Below are positions 24,638 through 36,961 of a DNA stretch of 64,000 nt, piece by piece (the first letter of the stretch is position 1; each line of letters begins with the position of its first letter). The notes under the pieces are model-generated. The model saw only the letters and a list, made by a program, of their open reading frames with translations, had not been told where the DNA came from and made no database searches. The DNA comes from Amarobacter sp964507025 (GTDB lineage Bacteria; Chloroflexota; Dehalococcoidia; Tepidiformales; Tepidiformaceae), in NCBI GenBank assembly GCA_964507025.1, contig CAZDOK010000002.1, forward strand, positions 248,001 through 312,000. Direction: 5' to 3'. A program made the position numbers and the translations under genes.

Positions 24638-26131
24638 TCAGGGCTGCCGAACCTGGAAGCTCCCGAGACCGGCCGCGTCGAACAACGGCTGCGCGGCCCG
24701 CTCCGAAAGCTCGAACAACGGCCCCGGGTACACGCCGATGAAGACCACCCCCACCATCAGCACCGCCGAGAGCCCCCAGAGGGCCGGGCTCACCTTCCAC
24801 CGGCTCACGTCGCCAATCGGGTCGAACAGGTACATCTGCCGGATGACCATCAGGTAGTAGTAGAGGCTGATGAAGCTGTTCAGCACCGCCAGGCCGACGA
24901 CCCAGATCGTCTCGTCGGTTGTCGCCCCCTGGAACATGAAGAGCTTGGTGGCGAATCCGGCGAACGGCGGCAGGCCAGCGAACGAGAACAGCGCGATCGT
25001 GATCACCAGCGCCAGGAACGGCTGCGTTTCGGCCAGGCCCCGCAACCCCGCGATGTCCTCGCGCCCGGTCCGGTTATAGGCTGCCGTGAACGCCGCGAAC
25101 AGCGCCAGCGTCGCGATCACGTACCCGCCGATGTGCAGCAAGAGCGCCGCCGAGGCATCCTGCGCCGCCTTCGGTTCTGCATACCCCAGCGCCGCGATCG
25201 TGATGAGCATGTAGCCCACCTGGCCGATCGAGGAGTAGGCGATGAGCCGCTTCAGGTTCGATTGCTGGATGGCCACGAGATTGCCGAGCGTCATCGTCAC
25301 CGCGGCCAGCGCCGCCACCGCCCAGCGCCACTCCGCCGCATCGACCACGAGCGCACCCGTGAACAGCCGCAGAATGAGCGCGAAGCCCGCCGCCTTCGAG
25401 GCCGTCGAGAGGAAGGCAGTCACCGGCAGCGGTGCGCCCTGGTACGCATCCGGCGCCCACATATGGAACGGCGCCGCCGAGACCTTGAAGCCCACGCCCG
25501 CGAGGATCAGCATCATGCCGACGACCACCGCCGGGTCGGTACCCGATCCGCGCGCCGCGAGGCCCTCGGCGATGCCCTCGTAGTAGGTGCTCCCCGTGAC
25601 GCCGTAGATCAGGCTCATGCCGTAGAGGAACATCGCGCTCGAGAATGCGCCCAGGAGGATGTACTTCAGGCTCGCCTCGCTGCTCAGCAGGTCGCGCTTC
25701 AGGTAGCCGACCAGGATGTAGAGCGAGAAGCTCAGCAGCTCCAGGGCGATGTAGGCCGTGAGCAGCTCGGTCGCAGCGGCCATGTACACCATGCCGCAGC
25801 CCGCGACCAGCAACAGCCCGTAGTACTCGGCCACCGTCTTGCTGCGCGTTCGCATGTGGGCCGCCGACATGATCGCCACCACGAACACGATGCCAGCGGC
25901 CAGCAGCCGGAAGTACGTCGTGAAGTCGTCGGATCGGATGACGCCCTGGAAGCTGTTCGGGTCCTTGCCGATGAAGAAGAGGCCCGAGATGAACCATGCG
26001 AGGGCGGCCGCCGCCGTGACGTAGGCCAGCCAGTCCTTGCGGAACTTCGGCCAGAACAGCTCCACGCCGATGATGCCAACCGCCGAACCGGCAGCGATGT
26101 ATTCAGGAATGAAAATCGTGTAGTCGCGCAT
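24638..26131 (-). CDS. nuoN: Complex I subunit N
   Basis: NuoN is one of three antiporter-like proton-pumping subunits of complex I. The 497-residue protein has about 14 membrane helices, the discontinuous helix regions, the conserved Glu in ALELLSFSLYILVG and Lys in FLSTASKAAGF, and the LKRLIAYSSIGQVGYML motif. Last gene of the nuo operon; its ATG overlaps the nuoM stop by one base. Confidence 0.95.
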   Translation of the reverse strand: MRDYTIFIPEYIAAGSAVGIIGVELFWPKFRKDWLAYVTAAAALAWFISGLFFIGKDPNSFQGVIRSDDFTTYFRLLAAGIVFVVAIMSAAHMRTRSKTVAEYYGLLLVAGCGMVYMAAATELLTAYIALELLSFSLYILVGYLKRDLLSSEASLKYILLGAFSSAMFLYGMSLIYGVTGSTYYEGIAEGLAARGSGTDPAVVVGMMLILAGVGFKVSAAPFHMWAPDAYQGAPLPVTAFLSTASKAAGFALILRLFTGALVVDAAEWRWAVAALAAVTMTLGNLVAIQQSNLKRLIAYSSIGQVGYMLITIAALGYAEPKAAQDASAALLLHIGGYVIATLALFAAFTAAYNRTGREDIAGLRGLAETQPFLALVITIALFSFAGLPPFAGFATKLFMFQGATTDETIWVVGLAVLNSFISLYYYLMVIRQMYLFDPIGDVSRWKVSPALWGLSAVLMVGVVFIGVYPGPLFELSERAAQPLFDAAGLGSFQVRQP

Positions 26132-27636
26132 CAGCCCGTGACTCCCGGCAGCAGGGTAACGGTCTGTCCGACCCGGTCAGTGAACGGTGCCCACCAGACA
26201 CCCATGATGACGATGGAGGCGATGAGCATCCCGCCGGAAAGCCGTTCGAGCGGTGTCAGGTCCTTGAGGTCAGACCACCTCACGTTGAATGGTCCGAAGA
26301 AGACAATGGCGAACATCCGCAGCATGTAGGCCGCCGCTAGCGCCGCCGCGAAGATTGCCAGCGCGCCGAACACCGGGTACGACTTGAACGTCCCCACGAA
26401 GATGTGGAATTCCGCCGTGAATCCGGAGAACCCCGGCAGGCCCACATTCGCCAGGCCCGCGATGCCATAGAAGATCACCCACAGCGGCATCACCTTCGCG
26501 ATGCCACCGAAGTCCTTCAGGTCGCGCGTGTGCGCCTGGTCGTAAAGCGCGCCAATCATGAGGAAGACGAGGGCCGTCATCACTCCGTGGCTGTACATCT
26601 GCAGCACTGCCCCAGTGACGCCGATCTGGTTCATAGTGGCCAGGCCCATGAGCACGTAGCCCATGTGGCTCACCGAGCTGTAGCCCGAGATGAGCTTGAA
26701 GTCTCGCTGCGTGAGGGCGGCGGTGGCGCCGTACACCGCGCCGATGACGCCGAGCACCATCAGCGTGGGCATCCAGAACTCGGCCCCCTCCGGCATCATC
26801 TGGATGCCCAGGCGGATGATGCCGAACGCGCCGAGCTTCATCAGCACACCCGCGTGCACCATCGAGACCGCCGTCGGCGCCGACATGTGGCCGTCGGGCG
26901 ACCATGTGTGGAACGGCCAGAGCGCGGCCAGCACGCCACAGCCCACCACCATGAAGGGGAAGAACACCTTCTGGAACGTCGGGCTCAACGTCCCATCGCG
27001 GCCGGCGGCCCAGAGCTGCTCCATGTCGAACGTGCCCAGGTTCGCCTCGTGGAACACCGCGAAGATGCCAATCCAGATGAGCACGGAGCCACCGACCAGC
27101 ATCAGCGTCAGCTTTGCCGCCCCGTACTCCTTCCGGGTCGAGCCCCACACGCCGATGAGGAGGTAGAGCGGCATCACGGCGAGTTCGTAGAAGAAGAAGA
27201 AGAAGAACAGGTCGTACGAGAAGAAGGTGCCGTAGACGCCCGCAAGCAGCGTCCAGTACAGGATGTAGAAATCCTTGTTGCGGAAGTCCAGCTTCCAACT
27301 CGCAAGCGCACCCGCGAACGCCACCACGCCCGTCAGCAGCGCCATCAGCGCCGAGATGCCATCGACCGCCAGGTTGAGCGTGATCCCGTCCTTCCCGAGG
27401 AAGGCGGTGTTCTCCACCCACACCCAGCGCAGCCGCATCTGGGCGTCCGAACCGTCGAGCTGGTATGCCGCGAAGACGTAGATGGAGAGCCCGGCGACGA
27501 TCGCGCCCGTGACGGCGGAGATGTAGCGGACGGCCATCTTCTGTTGCCCGGGTGTAAACACCAGGGCAAGCGCCGCCAGCAGCGGCACCGCTATGGTGGC
27601 GAGGACGACGTAGCCCTGGCCCTCGTCGAAGGTCAT
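26131..27636 (-). CDS. nuoM: Complex I subunit M
   Basis: A 501-residue NuoM: about 14 membrane segments, conserved Glu in FFYELAVMPLYLLIG, key Lys residues near PFHTWSPDGHMSAPTAVS and GVLMKLGAFG, and KLISGYSSVSHMGYVLMG. It pumps protons as part of the membrane arm. It follows nuoL with a 4-base gap and overlaps nuoN by one base, so the distal genes are tightly coupled. Confidence 0.95.
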   Translation of the reverse strand: MTFDEGQGYVVLATIAVPLLAALALVFTPGQQKMAVRYISAVTGAIVAGLSIYVFAAYQLDGSDAQMRLRWVWVENTAFLGKDGITLNLAVDGISALMALLTGVVAFAGALASWKLDFRNKDFYILYWTLLAGVYGTFFSYDLFFFFFFYELAVMPLYLLIGVWGSTRKEYGAAKLTLMLVGGSVLIWIGIFAVFHEANLGTFDMEQLWAAGRDGTLSPTFQKVFFPFMVVGCGVLAALWPFHTWSPDGHMSAPTAVSMVHAGVLMKLGAFGIIRLGIQMMPEGAEFWMPTLMVLGVIGAVYGATAALTQRDFKLISGYSSVSHMGYVLMGLATMNQIGVTGAVLQMYSHGVMTALVFLMIGALYDQAHTRDLKDFGGIAKVMPLWVIFYGIAGLANVGLPGFSGFTAEFHIFVGTFKSYPVFGALAIFAAALAAAYMLRMFAIVFFGPFNVRWSDLKDLTPLERLSGGMLIASIVIMGVWWAPFTDRVGQTVTLLPGVTG

Positions 27637-27640
27637 GCGA

Positions 27641-29545
27641 TTAGCCCCTCACCACCAGGCCGACCACGGCGAGCGCGAGCACCCCCATGGCAACCGCCAT
27701 GGCGTAGTTCGGCAGCCGGCCGGTCTGGAGATATTTCAGTACGCCACCGGAAAACCCGGTCACCTGCGCCGAACCATCGACGCCGGTGTCGTTCACCACG
27801 TAGCGGTCGAACCACGACACCACGTAGCTGAAGCCGAGCATCCCCCGGTCGATCCCGGCCTGGTAGAGCTCGTCGAAGTAGAACTTGTTCCGCAACAGGT
27901 CGTAGATGCCCGGCTGCGCCTCGGCAAGCTGGGTCGACTTCGCCGTGTTGTTGCCCCAGTACATCCACCCCGCCAGCAGCAGCCCGATGCCACCCATCAC
28001 CACGGAGGCCAGGGCCCAGGCCGCGTCGAAGTGATACTTATGCGGTCCGTGGTGCTCCAGGAAGATGAATTCGGTGATGCCCCCCGGGAAGCCAAGCCCC
28101 TTCCCAACGTCGTGGAACACCACAAACCCCGCCGTCACCGCCAGGAACGCGAGGAACATCAGCGGGCCCGTCATCACCAGGCCCGACTCGTGCGTGTGGT
28201 CGTGCACGTGCTGGTCCATCGGCCGCCCCATGAACGTGCGGATGAACAGGCGGGTGGTGTAGAAGGCCGTCATCACCGCGGCCAGCCCCAGCAGCGCCAC
28301 CGCCCAGAGGCCCCACTCCTTGTTCAGGACAACGAAGATCTCGTCCTTGCTCCAGAAGCCCGCCAGCGGCGGGATGCCGGCCAGTGCCAGCGATCCGATG
28401 AAGAAGGTCGTGCCCGTGATCGGCATCTTCTTCCAGAGGCCGCCGAGCTTGTCCATCTCCTGGTTGTGGTGGGTCGCGTGGATCACCGAGCCGCTCCCGA
28501 GGAAGAGGAGCGCCTTGAAGAAGGCATGCGTCATCAGGTGGAACATCGCCACGGCCGGCTCGCCCGCTCCAAGCGCCACGAACATGAACCCGAGCTGGCC
28601 AACCGTCGAGTACGCCAGCACCTTCTTGATGTCGGTCTGCGTCAGCGCGATGAAGCCCGTCAGCAGTGCCGTGATGAGCCCCACGATGGTCACCATCAGG
28701 AGCGCGCCATCGGCGTATTCGAAGATGGGCAGCAGCCGCGCCGTCAGATACACGCCCGCCACCACCATCGTCGCCGCGTGGATCAGGGCCGAGACCGGGG
28801 TCGGGCCTTCCATCGCATCGGGCAACCACACATGGAACGGGACCTGGGCGCTCTTGCCCATGCACCCCAGGAAGACGAACGCAACCGCGGCGAACAGGTA
28901 GGTGTCGCCGACGTGCCCCTCCTCCACCAGGTGAATGATCTCCTGGATGTTGAAGGTGCCGGTCGCCTTCCACAGCATGATGATGCCGATGAGGAGCCCA
29001 ACATCGCCCACGCGGGTGGTGATGAACGCCTTCTTCGCGGCTTCGGTTGCGCTCCGCTTCTCCCAGTAGAAGCCGATGAGCAGGAACGAACAGACGCCCA
29101 CAAGCTCCCACGAGATGTAGACCAGCAGCAGGTTGTCGGCCATCACCAGCATCAACATCGAAGCCACGAAGAGCTGGAGGACGGCGAAGAACCAGTAGTA
29201 GCGCGGCTCACCCTTCATGTAGCCGATGGAGAAGATGTTCACCATCAGCGCCACCGTTGTGATCACCGCGAACATCGTGATCGTGATGGGGTCCACGTAG
29301 ATGCCCATCCGCAGATCGAAGCTCTCGCCGATGCTCGACCATTCGACATCGTTGATCACTGGCCCGATCTTGCCCGGCGTGTCGAGGAAATCGACAAGAA
29401 CCACGAAGAAGAGCAGGAACGACGACAGGATCGCCGCGACGCCGAGGTAATCGCCTCCACGCGGGAGCGCTCGCCCGAAGATCGCGAGCACAAGGAATAT
29501 GCCCGCGGGGATAGCAGCGAGCAGCCAGGCCTCTTCAGCACCCAT
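27641..29545 (-). CDS. nuoL: Complex I subunit L
   Basis: The 634-residue NuoL is the distal pump subunit with the long lateral helix at its C-terminus. Landmarks: YISWELVGVCSFLLIGFYW (key Glu), VPFHVWLPDAMEGPTPVSALIHAATMVVAGVYL in pieces, and KKVLAYSTVGQLGFMF. A His/Glu-rich loop (DQHVHDHTHESG) lies between later helices. Length is normal for the family. Preceded by nuoK after a 16-base gap. Confidence 0.95.
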   Translation of the reverse strand: MGAEEAWLLAAIPAGIFLVLAIFGRALPRGGDYLGVAAILSSFLLFFVVLVDFLDTPGKIGPVINDVEWSSIGESFDLRMGIYVDPITITMFAVITTVALMVNIFSIGYMKGEPRYYWFFAVLQLFVASMLMLVMADNLLLVYISWELVGVCSFLLIGFYWEKRSATEAAKKAFITTRVGDVGLLIGIIMLWKATGTFNIQEIIHLVEEGHVGDTYLFAAVAFVFLGCMGKSAQVPFHVWLPDAMEGPTPVSALIHAATMVVAGVYLTARLLPIFEYADGALLMVTIVGLITALLTGFIALTQTDIKKVLAYSTVGQLGFMFVALGAGEPAVAMFHLMTHAFFKALLFLGSGSVIHATHHNQEMDKLGGLWKKMPITGTTFFIGSLALAGIPPLAGFWSKDEIFVVLNKEWGLWAVALLGLAAVMTAFYTTRLFIRTFMGRPMDQHVHDHTHESGLVMTGPLMFLAFLAVTAGFVVFHDVGKGLGFPGGITEFIFLEHHGPHKYHFDAAWALASVVMGGIGLLLAGWMYWGNNTAKSTQLAEAQPGIYDLLRNKFYFDELYQAGIDRGMLGFSYVVSWFDRYVVNDTGVDGSAQVTGFSGGVLKYLQTGRLPNYAMAVAMGVLALAVVGLVVRG

Positions 29546-29561
29546 CAGTCTCTGGCCCCTT

Positions 29562-29870
29562 CTACCACTTCATGATTGCCGCTTCGTCCACGTTACTCGT
29601 GGCGCGGTTGCGGAACAGGCGAATGACAATTGCCAGCGCCAATCCCACTTCCGCCGCGGCGACGGTGATGATGAACACGGCGAACACAGCGCCGAGCACT
29701 TTATCCGGATCGAGATAGGCGGCGAATGCCACGAAATTCAGGCTCACTGCATTGAGCATCAATTCCACGCTCATCAGGATGAGCACCGCATTGCGCCGCG
29801 CCAACACTCCATACACGCCAAGGGAAAACATGATGGCGCTGAGGACGAGGATGTTTTCGAGAGGAACCAT
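29562..29870 (-). CDS. nuoK: Complex I subunit K
   Basis: A 102-residue NuoK with three membrane helices and the two conserved Glu residues (MSVELMLNAVSLNFV and AAAEVGLALAIVI) that form part of the proton path. Starts 2 bases after the nuoJ stop. Length and motifs match the family. Confidence 0.95.
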   Translation of the reverse strand: MVPLENILVLSAIMFSLGVYGVLARRNAVLILMSVELMLNAVSLNFVAFAAYLDPDKVLGAVFAVFIITVAAAEVGLALAIVIRLFRNRATSNVDEAAIMKW

Positions 29871-29872
29871 CG

Positions 29873-30373
29873 CTACTCGCCCTCCTCTTGCCGAGCGAGG
29901 ATGATGGCCCCGATCAGGGCTACCAGCAAGAGCGCCGAAGCCAGGATGAACGGCACACCGAACGCCTCGAACATCCGGTTGCTCACCGTCGTAATCGCAA
30001 CGTTCGCGGGCTCATCCGGGCCGCCCCAGACCGTATCGACCGCCACCGCGACCAACGTGGTGACCAGCGAGATCCCTACCAGCAGCGCAAACGGGAGCTG
30101 CGACCCGTTGACTGGCTCCGGCCGCCCCGACGGGTCGCTCCGCGTCAGCATCAGGGCGAGCAGAATGAGCACCGTCACCGCGCCGCCATAGATCAGGAAC
30201 TGGACGAGTGCCAGGAATTCCACGGTCAGGAAGACGTACATCGCGCCCACGCCCGCCATGCTCCCGATGAGGAAGATGGCCGAGTGGAGCACCGACCGCG
30301 AAAACACCACGCCCGCCGATGTAGCGACGATCGCCGCCGCGAAGATCCACCAGAGGACTTCAGTTGCTGTCAT
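29873..30373 (-). CDS. nuoJ: Complex I subunit J
   Basis: The 166-residue NuoJ has five membrane segments with FLTVEFLALVQFLIYGGAVTVLILLALML, the conserved helix containing the pi-bulge that gates E-channel hydration. It follows nuoI with no gap and is followed by nuoK after 2 bases. Confidence 0.93.
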   Translation of the reverse strand: MTATEVLWWIFAAAIVATSAGVVFSRSVLHSAIFLIGSMAGVGAMYVFLTVEFLALVQFLIYGGAVTVLILLALMLTRSDPSGRPEPVNGSQLPFALLVGISLVTTLVAVAVDTVWGGPDEPANVAITTVSNRMFEAFGVPFILASALLLVALIGAIILARQEEGE

Positions 30374-31980
<1,607 letters not shown>

Positions 31981-31984
<4 letters not shown>

Positions 31985-33134
31985 TGGCTAGTCGACCCCA
32001 GGGTGCGGTACGTACCCACCAGGCCCTTCGTGGCCCTGCTGGTGGAGTGCCGGATGATGAGCGCAATCAGGAACACCGCGCCAAGCCCACTCGTCAGCGC
32101 GAGCAGCTCCTGCGGCCAGTCGTACAGCAGGATCACCCCGTTCACGATGAGCTGGAGGAACGAAAGCTCGAGCAATACCTTCCAGCTGAAGTTCATCAGC
32201 TGGTCGATGCGCAGGCGCGGCACTGTCGTGCGAATCCACATGATCGTCACGATGAACGCCAGGCTCTTCACGAGCGTCGTCAGCAACTGGAGCCACCAGG
32301 GCGCATCAACCCCGAAGGGCCACGCCCAGCCACCCAGGAACACCACCGAGCCAAACACGCTGAAGCCCCACATCGAGGCGTACTCGGTCAGCTGGAACAT
32401 GCTCCAGCGGATGCCCGAGTACTCCACGAAGTACCCGCCCACGATCTCCGACTCCGCCACCGGGATGTCGAACGGCGCACGATGGAGCTCCGAGAGCATG
32501 GCTGTGAAGAAGATGAGGAAAGCGAGCGGCTGAAGGACGATGTAGGGCCGATCCTCCTGCAGCGCCGCAATCACGTTCAGGTCGAGTGTGCCGACGCCGC
32601 CACCCATGTCCGCCCCCGTGATCATCACCACGCAGAGCAGGCTGATCACCAGCGGGATCTCATAGCTGATCATCTGCGCCGCCGCGCGCACGCCGCCGAG
32701 AAGCGCGTACTTATTCCCCGACCCGAGCCCCGCCATCATGATGCCCACGATGTTCAGGCCGAGGACGGCGAACACGTAAAACAGGCCCAGCCCCAGGTTC
32801 CGGACGCCCCAGTCCTGGGCGAAGGGCAACACCACCAGGGTCATCAGCACCGGGATGAACGTCGCGTAGGGCGCGAGCTCGAACACCCAGCGGTCCGCGT
32901 TCGTCGGGCGGATATCTTCCTTGGTCACGAGCTTGAGCGCGTCGGCAAAGCCCTGGAGGATGCCTCCCGGGCCGGTCTTGCGGGGGCCGAGGCGCTGCTG
33001 GAAGCGCGCCACTACCCAGCGCTCGCCCACCGTCAGGTAGACGACCACCAACGTCATCACCAGGACCACGATGAGCACGCGGATGATCGCATCGATCCAG
33101 GACGGGAGCCCCCACAGCGGGTCGGCAAACAGCA

Positions 33135-33138
<4 letters not shown>
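31981..33138 (-). CDS. nuoH: Complex I subunit H
   Basis: A 385-residue NuoH that forms the quinone chamber with NuoB and NuoD. Seen: GERWVVARFQQRLGPRKTGPGGILQGFADALKLVTKED broken over loop 1, PFDIPVAESEIVGGYFVEYSG (the acidic loop at the E-channel), and about 8-9 membrane helices. Overlaps nuoD and nuoI by 4 bases each. Confidence 0.95.
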
Positions 33139-34280
<1,142 letters not shown>

Positions 34281-34341
34281 GCGGCACCTCCACGATGAGG
34301 CGCATCCACGCGCACGGTGGTCGAGACAATCGTGATGCGCA

Positions 34342-34857
34342 TTAGAAGTTGAACCCCGGCGTGCGGTCTTCAATGCCCTGCGCCAGCTCCATCTTCTGGA
34401 GCGGATGCGCCTTGAGCAGCGGATGGATGCGGACGTCCTCATCCAGCAACAGGTTCTTCAGGTTTGGGTGGCCATCGAACACCAGGCCCAACATCTCAGC
34501 AGCCTCGCGTTCGTGCCAATCGGCCGCCGCATAAAGGTCGCTGATCGATGGAATATGCGGGTTGCCAGGCGGCGTCGGCACCGTCACCTGGATCGAATGC
34601 CGGTGCTTCGTCGAATAGAGCTGGTACTTGCACACCAGCCCTTCCTCCTGCATGTCGATCCCCACCATGTTGCGGAGGAAGTCGAAGGCAAGCTCCCGGC
34701 GCTCCTTCAGGCCTTCCATCAGTTCGCGGAAATGCCCCGGCTCCACCGTGATGTCCGCATCGGTCAGCGTCTTGGCGGCCGTGAATGACACCTTTGGCAG
34801 GTGCTTGTGCACCAGCGCCGAGACTCCGGGGTAGGCGGGAGCGCTTTCGTTCGTCAT
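34342..34857 (-). CDS. nuoC: Complex I subunit C
   Basis: A 171-residue NuoC (30-kDa subunit): STKHRHSIQVTVP, the ADWHEREAAEMLGLVFDGHPNL region typical of the family, then LLLDEDVRIHPLLK. It joins NuoB and NuoD in the peripheral arm. ATG 34857 overlaps the nuoB stop by 4 bases. Confidence 0.95.
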   Translation of the reverse strand: MTNESAPAYPGVSALVHKHLPKVSFTAAKTLTDADITVEPGHFRELMEGLKERRELAFDFLRNMVGIDMQEEGLVCKYQLYSTKHRHSIQVTVPTPPGNPHIPSISDLYAAADWHEREAAEMLGLVFDGHPNLKNLLLDEDVRIHPLLKAHPLQKMELAQGIEDRTPGFNF

Positions 34858-35414
34858 CCGACCATCCGCTTTTCTTCCATGATCTTCTCCTGCAGCCGCA
34901 GGAAGCCATCGAGCAGCGACTCCGGCCGCGGCGGGCACCCAGGCACGTACACATCCACCGGGATGATCTTGTCCACGCCCTGCAACACCCGGTCGTACTC
35001 CGTGTACGGCCCGCCATTCGTGGCGCACGCCCCCATCGAAATCACGTACTTCGGGTTCGGCATCTGCTCGTACAGCAGCTTGATCGCCGGGGCCATCTTC
35101 TTCGTCACGGTCCCCGAAACAATCATCACGTCGCTCTGGCGGGGGCTCGGCCACGGCACGATGCCGAAGCGGTCCAGGTCGTGGTTCGCCATGAACGTGC
35201 CAATCATCTCGATGGCGCAGCACGCCAGCCCGAACGTCATCGGCCAGAGCGAACTCTTCCGGCTCATCGCGATGACCTGGTCCGCTCCCGTCTGGATGAC
35301 GCCGGGCAACACGATCCGGTACGCCGCCCGCGTTTGCGGAATCTCGACCGGCTTGAGCCGTTCGGCCTCGGCCCCGAAATCGGGCACATAGGGGGTGATG
35401 ACGCTGTCGCTCAT
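34854..35414 (-). CDS. nuoB: Complex I subunit B
   Basis: The 186-residue NuoB binds cluster N2, which hands electrons to quinone. Ligands visible: C65 and C66 (GLACCAIEM), C130 (GACATNGG), C160 (VPGCPPRPE). The start overlaps the nuoA stop by 4 bases. Confidence 0.96.
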   Translation of the reverse strand: MSDSVITPYVPDFGAEAERLKPVEIPQTRAAYRIVLPGVIQTGADQVIAMSRKSSLWPMTFGLACCAIEMIGTFMANHDLDRFGIVPWPSPRQSDVMIVSGTVTKKMAPAIKLLYEQMPNPKYVISMGACATNGGPYTEYDRVLQGVDKIIPVDVYVPGCPPRPESLLDGFLRLQEKIMEEKRMVG

Positions 35415-35776
35415 GACTTCCACTCCAGGACGCCACGCTTCCACGCGTAGACCAGCCCGAGGCTCAGGATGAGGATGAAGGCGATCATGTGCCAGAACAC
35501 GAATTCCGGCAGGGCGAGGTACGTGATCGCCCACGGGAAGATGAACACCGTCTCCACATCGAAGATGAGGAACAGGATCGCGATGAGGTAGTAGCGGATG
35601 TGCACCTGCGACCAGTTGCGCCCGATGGGCAACATGCCGCATTCGTAGCTGACGCCCTTCGCTTTTTCGCGGGCGAAGGGGGCGAGCACGCGTGCCGCGA
35701 TGAGCGCCGTGAAGACCAGGATGAACCCGGCTATCGCGGCGATCATGACGGCGGACCAGGTGTCGTAGAAGCTCAT
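35411..35776 (-). CDS. nuoA: Complex I subunit A
   Basis: A 121-residue NuoA with three membrane helices and the loop YECGMLPIGRNW (conserved Glu-Cys-Gly) that reaches the quinone site; also FLIFDVETVFIFPWA. First gene of the operon. The reading frame is open far upstream through the leader hairpin, but ATG 35776 gives the family N-terminus. Confidence 0.95.
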   Translation of the reverse strand: MSFYDTWSAVMIAAIAGFILVFTALIAARVLAPFAREKAKGVSYECGMLPIGRNWSQVHIRYYLIAILFLIFDVETVFIFPWAITYLALPEFVFWHMIAFILILSLGLVYAWKRGVLEWKS

Positions 35777-35806
35777 TCCGGGCGCCTCTGGGTGGTGCTG
35801 CTCATG

Positions 35807-35849
35807 AAAAAGCAGAGCCCCCGCACGCAGGGTGACGAGAAGGCTCTGC
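35807..35849 (-). terminator. Intrinsic-terminator-like hairpin in the nuo operon leader
   Basis: GCAGAGCC pairs with GGCTCTGC (8 bp, 22-base loop that is itself partly paired) and is followed by five T on the minus strand, 30 bases before the nuoA ATG. It lies between the predicted promoter (-10 at 35929-35934) and the operon, so it can act as an attenuator. Confidence 0.6.
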
Positions 35850-35928
35850 AGGTCATAGACGGCCGCACTCCCCGGTTGGTGACAGGCGCCTTCAGGGGGC
35901 GCGCTGTGGGTTGTGATGAAGCACACAA

Positions 35929-35957
35929 ACGATAACTGCGAGCGGTGGGGAGGGCAA
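35929..35957 (-). promoter_or_regulatory. Predicted nuo operon promoter
   Basis: TTGCCC (35952-35957) and TATCGT (35929-35934) with 17-base spacing on the minus strand. It would give a leader of roughly 145 bases that contains the terminator-like hairpin. Confidence 0.4.
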
Positions 35958-35994
35958 GAGCAGGGAAAGGGGGGCGGGGGCAATGGGTAGGGGA

Positions 35995-36024
35995 TTGACA
36001 CATTTGTTCTGAATGGGCGATATT
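35995..36024 (+). promoter_or_regulatory. Promoter of the TcmP gene
   Basis: Consensus TTGACA (35995-36000), 18-base spacer, GATATT (36019-36024), followed by AAGGAGAG and the ATG at 36056. The consensus -35 plus strong ribosome-binding site is unlike most neighbours. Confidence 0.6.
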
Positions 36025-36055
36025 CGCGCCGCTGCACACGACAAGGAGAGCGGCC

Positions 36056-36961
36056 ATGGCACGAAGGCGCCGGCGACCCCCCCAGGAGTTCATTGCGGAC
36101 ATCACGGTGGCCGACGATGGACTTCGACCTGTCCGCGAGGCACACGATTGGACACGGAACAAGCTCGGTATCCTGACGTCATACCTGTCCAGCTACGCCC
36201 GGGCCTGCACCCGTGCGGGAGACTTCTACTTTGTCGACGCGATGGCTGGCCCGGGGCTGTGCCACATCGCAGAGACCGATGAGTTCTTGTTGGGATCGAC
36301 GCTGATTGCAGCGCGCACCGCCCCTTCCTTTGCTCGCATCCTTTCGCTGGACATCGTCCCGGCCAACGTCGAAGCACTCGAGTACCGAACGTCCCCTTGG
36401 AAGGATCGCGTGCTCGTTCGCAAAGGCGACGCCAACCGCGATCTCCTGCCACTAATGAGACAATACATACCTAAGACCGCACCGAGCTTCGTGTTGCTGG
36501 ATCCGGAAGGAGCCGAACTCGAGTGGGCGACAGTCCGTGAAATCGCAGCATTCCGCCAACCTCGCCTGGCGAGCGCAGCGCACCTGAGGGCGGAGATGCT
36601 CATCCTGTTCCCCACCGAAGGGATGAACAGGATGCTCCCCGTCGAAACAGACATCGCCCTCCACAACGAGATGCGACTAAATCAGCTGTTCCCCCCTCAG
36701 TGTCGTTGGCGGGAGATCTGGGAACGACGTCGCTCCGGTGAAATCACGCCCTCCGATGCTCGATCACAGTACGTATCCGGTTACATGGCAGGCTTGCGTG
36801 CCCTCGGATATGCATCGGTGCTCCCGCGCTCCATCGAGCGCCCGGGCGGGGGAGTCGTGTATCACCTGATCTTCGCCACTGATCATCCAGCTGGAGACGC
36901 AATCATGGACGACGTCTTCGGACACATGAACCCGAACGAGCCTCAACAGCGGCTGTTCTAA
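36056..36961 (+). CDS. tcmP: Three-Cys-motif partner protein TcmP
   Basis: A 301-residue protein of the TcmP family (three-Cys-motif partner). It has a SAM-methyltransferase-like core: FVDAMAGPG (motif I-like), ILSLDIVP, and LLDPEGAELEW (motif IV-like). The N-terminal HDWTRNKLGILTSYL is characteristic of the family. Known: tcmP genes occur beside genes for proteins with a three-Cys motif (phage Gp37/Gp68-like, DUF5131), exactly as here, where the partner is convergent and overlaps by 4 bases. Molecular function of the pair is not established. Codon use is less GC-biased than in neighbours, suggesting transfer. Confidence 0.85.
   Translation: MARRRRRPPQEFIADITVADDGLRPVREAHDWTRNKLGILTSYLSSYARACTRAGDFYFVDAMAGPGLCHIAETDEFLLGSTLIAARTAPSFARILSLDIVPANVEALEYRTSPWKDRVLVRKGDANRDLLPLMRQYIPKTAPSFVLLDPEGAELEWATVREIAAFRQPRLASAAHLRAEMLILFPTEGMNRMLPVETDIALHNEMRLNQLFPPQCRWREIWERRRSGEITPSDARSQYVSGYMAGLRALGYASVLPRSIERPGGGVVYHLIFATDHPAGDAIMDDVFGHMNPNEPQQRLF

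Noticed and set aside
27635..29575. A 646-codon plus-strand frame opposite nuoL
   Set aside because: Antisense of a confident nuo gene, His/Arg/Glu-rich nonsense composition.
35777..35925. N-terminal extension of NuoA through the leader
   Set aside because: The frame is open, but family length fits the ATG at 35776 and the extension would encode the terminator hairpin.
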